Assembly (NCBI GenBank): GCA_902801625.1
Contig: CADCJI010000014.1
Location: forward strand, 62,001-126,000
DNA from: an uncultured Bacteroidia bacterium
GTDB lineage: Bacteria > Bacteroidota > Bacteroidia > Bacteroidales > F082
Reading direction: 5' to 3'
Length of the DNA stretch: 64,000 bases
The notes under the pieces are model-generated. The model had not been told where the DNA came from. It made no database searches and saw only the letters and a list, made by a program, of their open reading frames with translations. Position 1 is the first letter of the stretch; each line of letters begins with the position of its first letter. The translations under genes were made by a program, and so were the position numbers. This document shows, piece after piece, positions 60,096 to 64,000 of this stretch.

Positions 60096-62413
60096 CCGAA
60101 TGAGAAATAAGCTCCAAAACGGTTCTCCGAATCTCTTCTCGACCAATGTGCTGTCAGTGAAATGGGACCCAAAGGACTGTTGTAGGAATACTTCAATCCC
60201 GCGCCTTGTGCTTCAAGGGGCTTAAACATATTATCAAACTGCATCAGAGGTACCAGATCCCAATTTATCAACAAATTGTACATGGCAGTCAGATAGTGGT
60301 TTCCATAAAAGTTGTAACGTAAGTCGGCACGAAACACACTGGCATTGTCATCTGCCGACTCCACAGAGTTAAACCCGATGAAAGGCATTTGGTCATAGAA
60401 ATGGCGCCCTGAAATCTCGCTGCCATAAACGTTCCACAAGTTGAAATATCCAGGTATCCCTGACACATAGCGGCCATACACTTGAGGTATAATGGTGAAT
60501 CTCCCGCCTCCTGGTGTGATGTAGGATTGAAAACTGTATGCGAGATCAAGGTATCCCTTTTCTGTAGTAAATCCTTCTTCAGATTCAGAATGATGATTCA
60601 AGTTGATATGATAACGACCTGTCAAGCTAGCCTTGATGCCATGGTTGGCAAAATAGGTGTCATCTAGATTGTCGAATTCCATGTTGACAAACGGCGAAAC
60701 CAGCTGGTTGGACACGAAGAATAAGGAATCAAAAATATTACCAGTTATAGAGGAAAGATCAAATGTCGTATTAGTGTATGATACACCGACTTTAGTGTTG
60801 AAGTTGAGTAGATGGAACTGTGAGATATAGCCACTTAGCTTATTCTGTCGGTAACTCAGATTGAACATCTTACCCACGATAGCTGATGTTCTGAAATGCT
60901 CGTTGCGGTAGTCGTATGCCAAGTTAAAGTTGGCCACGGATGGCAAAGAATAGGTATAGGTGAGATTGATTTTTGGACTGTAGCTGAGCTTGAAGTTAGC
61001 GTTCAACTTTGAGCCGTTGAATTTCTTCTCGTTGAGACCAACGTGGAGCAACAGAGCAGCCCCTTCTTCAGTGTCATAGCGTACACCTAGACCGAAAACA
61101 TGGGGTTTGGCATATTTCATATCGATATTCAAGTCGTAGGCATCCGAAAGCTGATCATTCTGGTGGATGGAATCGCATTCCTTGATTTGATAAGTGATTT
61201 CATCGAAGCAGCCTGTACCACGATAAATCTTAACGGCGTTTTCGATGTCTGCTTCCGAATACGCTTTATCGACCTTCAGTCCACCTTTTCGGATCAGCCA
61301 ATTGCTTTCCCGAGGGCTCACATTGTTGAAGGTGATGGAACGGATGAGTACTGACTCTTTGTCCAAATTCTTGGCGTTAGGCGCACGAAGTGTCTTGCTG
61401 ACAGGATGCCCCGCCGAGGCATCGACGGCCTTTTTGATGGCCAGGAGCTGGTCGTGGTATTCGCTGGCTTTTTTGTAGCCTCTACCCACGAGTGTGTCGA
61501 TGGCATCTGGGGTGAAGCTGAGCATGCCGAAGCCGCTGATGTCAGGAATGATATGGACATCGCACAACTGACGGTTTTCCACTCGCTTTGCACTTGTGCT
61601 GTTGGTGACCAACCGGAGAAACACTTGGGGCAACGACTTCAAATCGTTGATTGTGATATCCTTAGTGGAAGTAACTTCAATACCAATGATGATATCAGCG
61701 CCCATGTCACGAAGCACATCGGCGGGGAAGTTGTTCACCAAACCGCCGTCAACGAGTACTTTGTCACCAATTGTGACAGGAGAGAATACGCCTGGAATGG
61801 CCATACTGGCCCGCATGGCTGTAGGCACGCTACCACTACGCAACACCACTTCCTTGCCGGTAATCATGTCGGTTGCTACGCAGGCAAATGGGATGGGCAG
61901 GTCGTTAAAGTCCATTTCCTCCTGATAACCGACACATAAGTCGTTGAATAAGTTGATAAGTGAACTGTTGTTGACGTAGGCACTAGGCAACTGGCTGATA
62001 AACTTAGAATTAGGGTCGTTGTCGAAGAGACTTTCCGTGTTGAAAGGTACTTGAAGCATTAGAGTGCTGTTACGTTGCCTCATTTCCTCCGACATCATGG
62101 AGCGGTCAATCTTATTGCCGATATACTCTGACCAGTTCATGCCTGCAATGAGTTCGGTAAGCTCATCGGGAGAATAGCCTAAGGCATAAAAGCCACCGAT
62201 GATGGATCCCATGCTGGTGCCGGCCACATAATCAATGGGGATGCCCAATTCTTCGATGTATTTCAGTGCGCCGATATGCGATGCGCCTTTGGCACCACCA
62301 CCGCCTAAGACCACACCGACTTTGAGGCGGGGCGGTTGGATAGTAGTATTGGTTTGGGCTTGGGCCACGAGAGAAACTAAAAGAGTTGCGATGAGTAAGT
62401 AGATTTTTTTCAT
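60083..62413 (-). CDS. Patatin-like phospholipase with POTRA and outer-membrane barrel
   Basis: A 776-residue protein with signal peptide MKKIYLLIATLLVSLVAQAQ. The patatin domain (about residues 30-230) has the oxyanion loop GVVLGGGGAKGASHIG, the Ser in AGTSMGSIIGG and the Asp in KVLVDGGLVNNFPADVL, so the Ser-Asp dyad is complete. A POTRA-like part (about 365-430, LIRKGGLKVDKAYSEADIEN) and a BamA/TamA-type beta-barrel follow to the end, which closes with RFGAYFSFGYTF (C-terminal Phe). The order patatin-POTRA-barrel is that of PlpD-type (type Vd) proteins. It has a -7 element 21 bases upstream. Its substrate, and whether the patatin part is surface exposed, are unknown. Confidence 0.92.
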   Translation of the reverse strand: MKKIYLLIATLLVSLVAQAQTNTTIQPPRLKVGVVLGGGGAKGASHIGALKYIEELGIPIDYVAGTSMGSIIGGFYALGYSPDELTELIAGMNWSEYIGNKIDRSMMSEEMRQRNSTLMLQVPFNTESLFDNDPNSKFISQLPSAYVNNSSLINLFNDLCVGYQEEMDFNDLPIPFACVATDMITGKEVVLRSGSVPTAMRASMAIPGVFSPVTIGDKVLVDGGLVNNFPADVLRDMGADIIIGIEVTSTKDITINDLKSLPQVFLRLVTNSTSAKRVENRQLCDVHIIPDISGFGMLSFTPDAIDTLVGRGYKKASEYHDQLLAIKKAVDASAGHPVSKTLRAPNAKNLDKESVLIRSITFNNVSPRESNWLIRKGGLKVDKAYSEADIENAVKIYRGTGCFDEITYQIKECDSIHQNDQLSDAYDLNIDMKYAKPHVFGLGVRYDTEEGAALLLHVGLNEKKFNGSKLNANFKLSYSPKINLTYTYSLPSVANFNLAYDYRNEHFRTSAIVGKMFNLSYRQNKLSGYISQFHLLNFNTKVGVSYTNTTFDLSSITGNIFDSLFFVSNQLVSPFVNMEFDNLDDTYFANHGIKASLTGRYHINLNHHSESEEGFTTEKGYLDLAYSFQSYITPGGGRFTIIPQVYGRYVSGIPGYFNLWNVYGSEISGRHFYDQMPFIGFNSVESADDNASVFRADLRYNFYGNHYLTAMYNLLINWDLVPLMQFDNMFKPLEAQGAGLKYSYNSPLGPISLTAHWSRRDSENRFGAYFSFGYTF

Positions 62414-62434
62414 TGTTACGGATTTATTAACCGT

Positions 62435-62443
62435 GCAAAAATA
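62435..62443 (-). promoter_or_regulatory. -7 element (TATTTTTGC) of the patatin gene
   Basis: TATTTTTGC on the minus strand, 21 bases before the ATG. Confidence 0.6.
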
Positions 62444-62488
62444 AGGTTTTTTCGTTCATTATTGATTTTTATTGCAAAATCAACAACA

Positions 62489-64000
62489 CTAACCAATCTG
62501 GCTCCAATCAAACGTTTGGGCAAACAATTCCTTGTAATGCTCACGAAGCATTCGATTCTCGGGCTTGATGAGCTTCGGGTCATCGGCTAAAAGTTTGATG
62601 GCGGCCTCGCGGACTTGCGGGATTAATGGACCGTCTTTTTGTAGGTCGCCGATGAGCATTTCGATTTGTCCGGACTGCCGTGTGCCGCCCGTTTCACCGG
62701 GGCCGCGCAGTTCTAAGTCGACTTCGGCGATTTCGAAGCCGTCGTTGGTGCTGCACATGGTCTTCATGCGGGTTTTACCATCGTTAGTCAATTTATGGTC
62801 GGTGACAAGGATGCAATACGACTGGTCGGCACCGCGACCTACGCGACCACGCAACTGATGCAACTGCGACAGACCAAAGCGGTTGGCATTCTCAATGATC
62901 ATCACCGTGGCGTTGGGGATATTCACGCCCACCTCGATGACCGTCGTGGCCACCATGATTTGCGCATTCCTATTAATAAAGCGTTGCATCTCGAAGTCCT
63001 TGTCCTCGGCAGTCAACCTGCCGTGGCACACGCAAAGTTTGTACTGCGGTTCTGGAAAGTCGTGCAGCAAGGCCTCATAACCCTCCTGAAGCGCAATCAT
63101 ATCCGTGTTCTCCGACTCCTTGATGCAGGGATAGACCACATAAATCTGCCTACCAAGCGCAATCTGCTGCTTCATGAACATCATGATGCGGTAGCGGTCG
63201 TCGCTGTAAATGTGATAAGTCTGCACGGGCTTTCTTCCTGGCGGCAACTCATCGATTTTGGAGACATCGAGATCGCCGTATTGCGTCATGGCAAGAGTGC
63301 GAGGAATGGGTGTGGCGGTCATCACCAAAGTGTGCGGAGGAATCTCGGTTTTCTCGTAGAATCTTGACCTTTGCTCCACGCCAAAACGATGTTGCTCATC
63401 GATGATGGCCAAGCCCAAGTTCTTAAACACCACCTTGCTTTCAATCAGGGCGTGGGTGCCCACCACGATTTGCATGGTGCCGTCGGCCAGACCAGCGTAA
63501 ATCTTCCGTCGCTCCGCGATTTTGGTGGAACCCGTCAGCAATGCGAAGTTGATGTTCATGTTCTTCAATTGCTCCTGAAGCGTGGCAAAATGCTGGGTGG
63601 CCAGGATTTCGGTAGGTGCCATAAGGCAGGCTTGGAAGCCGTTGTCCAAGGCCAAGAGCATCACCATGAGGGCGACGATGGTCTTGCCGCTACCCACATC
63701 GCCTTGCAGCAGGCGGTTCATCTGATGACCAGAGCCCAAGTCTTTTCGGATTTCCTTGATGACACGCTTTTGGGCGTTGGTCAGCGGGAAAGGCAAATGG
63801 CTTTTGTAAAAATCGTTGAAATAGTCGCCCACTACACCGAAAACATGCCCTTTGATAGCCTGCTCGCGGTGCATTTTGTTGCGCAGCATTTTCAGTTGGA
63901 AAAAGAAATGCTCCTCGTATTTCAGTCGGCGTGTGGCCTGCTGGATTTCGATGTTGTTGGAGGGCAGGTGGATCTCGTAATAGGCGTAGCGGCGTGGAAT
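62489..64000 (-). CDS. recG: ATP-dependent DNA helicase RecG, 5' end outside window
   Basis: The frame is open to the window edge; the visible part is the C-terminal 503 residues. The helicase motifs are complete: GDVGSGKTIVALMVMLLAL (motif I), LMAPTEIL (Ia), IIDEQHRFGVEQ (II), MTATPIPRTL (III), TTVIEVGVNIPNATVMII (V) and QLRGRVGRGADQ (VI). The family's end segment DDPKLIKPEN is also present. Before motif I, the linker (YYEIHLPSNNIEIQQATRRL) belongs to the wedge domain. RecG reverses stalled forks and processes Holliday junctions. An ATG at 63887-63889 is internal to the protein, not the start. Confidence 0.96.
   Translation of the reverse strand: MPRRYAYYEIHLPSNNIEIQQATRRLKYEEHFFFQLKMLRNKMHREQAIKGHVFGVVGDYFNDFYKSHLPFPLTNAQKRVIKEIRKDLGSGHQMNRLLQGDVGSGKTIVALMVMLLALDNGFQACLMAPTEILATQHFATLQEQLKNMNINFALLTGSTKIAERRKIYAGLADGTMQIVVGTHALIESKVVFKNLGLAIIDEQHRFGVEQRSRFYEKTEIPPHTLVMTATPIPRTLAMTQYGDLDVSKIDELPPGRKPVQTYHIYSDDRYRIMMFMKQQIALGRQIYVVYPCIKESENTDMIALQEGYEALLHDFPEPQYKLCVCHGRLTAEDKDFEMQRFINRNAQIMVATTVIEVGVNIPNATVMIIENANRFGLSQLHQLRGRVGRGADQSYCILVTDHKLTNDGKTRMKTMCSTNDGFEIAEVDLELRGPGETGGTRQSGQIEMLIGDLQKDGPLIPQVREAAIKLLADDPKLIKPENRMLREHYKELFAQTFDWSQIG

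Overview
The window reads as chromosomal DNA of a Bacteroidota (Bacteroidales-like) bacterium. The evidence is: many Bacteroidota-type -7 promoter elements (TAnnTTTGC) ahead of genes; five proteins that are T9SS components or carry T9SS-type C-terminal sorting domains, one of them a probable PorZ; lipoproteins of the MKK...C type; an UpxY antiterminator; a SusB-type GH97 enzyme; and the ftsX-DUF3098-uppP-truB-queA gene order. There is no phage, IS transposase, CRISPR array or rRNA operon. One tRNA (Arg, CCU) is present. The first gene (polysaccharide tyrosine autokinase) and the last (recG) are cut by the window edges.

Layout. 1-2.5 kb: end of a capsule/exopolysaccharide locus (Wzc-like kinase, UpxY) and a coiled-coil membrane protein. 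2.7-6.8 kb: recO-porZ, tRNA-Arg and an exonuclease III gene whose 5' end is replaced by a repeat. 7-15.2 kb: CLC channel, tadA, a RhuM-type protein, omega-amidase, and a Nudix-lipoprotein-AsmA operon. 15.2-21.7 kb (minus strand): a probable operon of two T9SS-sorted proteins, a membrane-spanning TPR/HTH regulator and two lipoproteins. 22-28.5 kb: zinc-ribbon protein, glyS, and queA-truB-uppP-DUF3098-ftsX. 28.6-43.2 kb: acyl-CoA carboxylase, AAA/DUF234 ATPase, GH97, rlmN, L,D-transpeptidase, Ig-like lipoprotein, a T9SS protein, aspS, pfkA and a lipoprotein. 43.4-52.6 kb: DUF1846 protein, glyA, DUF3089 hydrolase, tyrS, a DUF6922-AbiEii pair, a DUF4932 protein and a secreted unknown. 52.7-64 kb: amidase and lptD (divergent), a double-redoxin T9SS protein, a fucose-isomerase-like protein, a patatin/outer-membrane-barrel protein and recG.

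Working together. Much of the window serves the cell envelope: capsule control, LPS assembly (LptD), peptidoglycan turnover (amidase, L,D-transpeptidase, FtsX, UppP), T9SS cargo and a T9SS component (PorZ), and AsmA. The rest is housekeeping translation and RNA modification (three aminoacyl-tRNA synthetases, QueA, TruB, TadA, RlmN).

The most unusual feature is the density and behaviour of short palindromic repeats. A 28-bp palindrome (GTAGAGACG, a variable palindromic core, CGTCTCTAC) lies in-frame inside three genes (four copies) and each time encodes a VET....SLQ peptide. One copy, in lptD, is flanked by perfect 12-bp direct repeats. A second family has a conserved core but outer arms that differ between copies while staying complementary. 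A third appears to have removed the catalytic N-terminus of exonuclease III. The second candidate for something new is the surface-protein/TPR-regulator operon at 15.2-21.7 kb.
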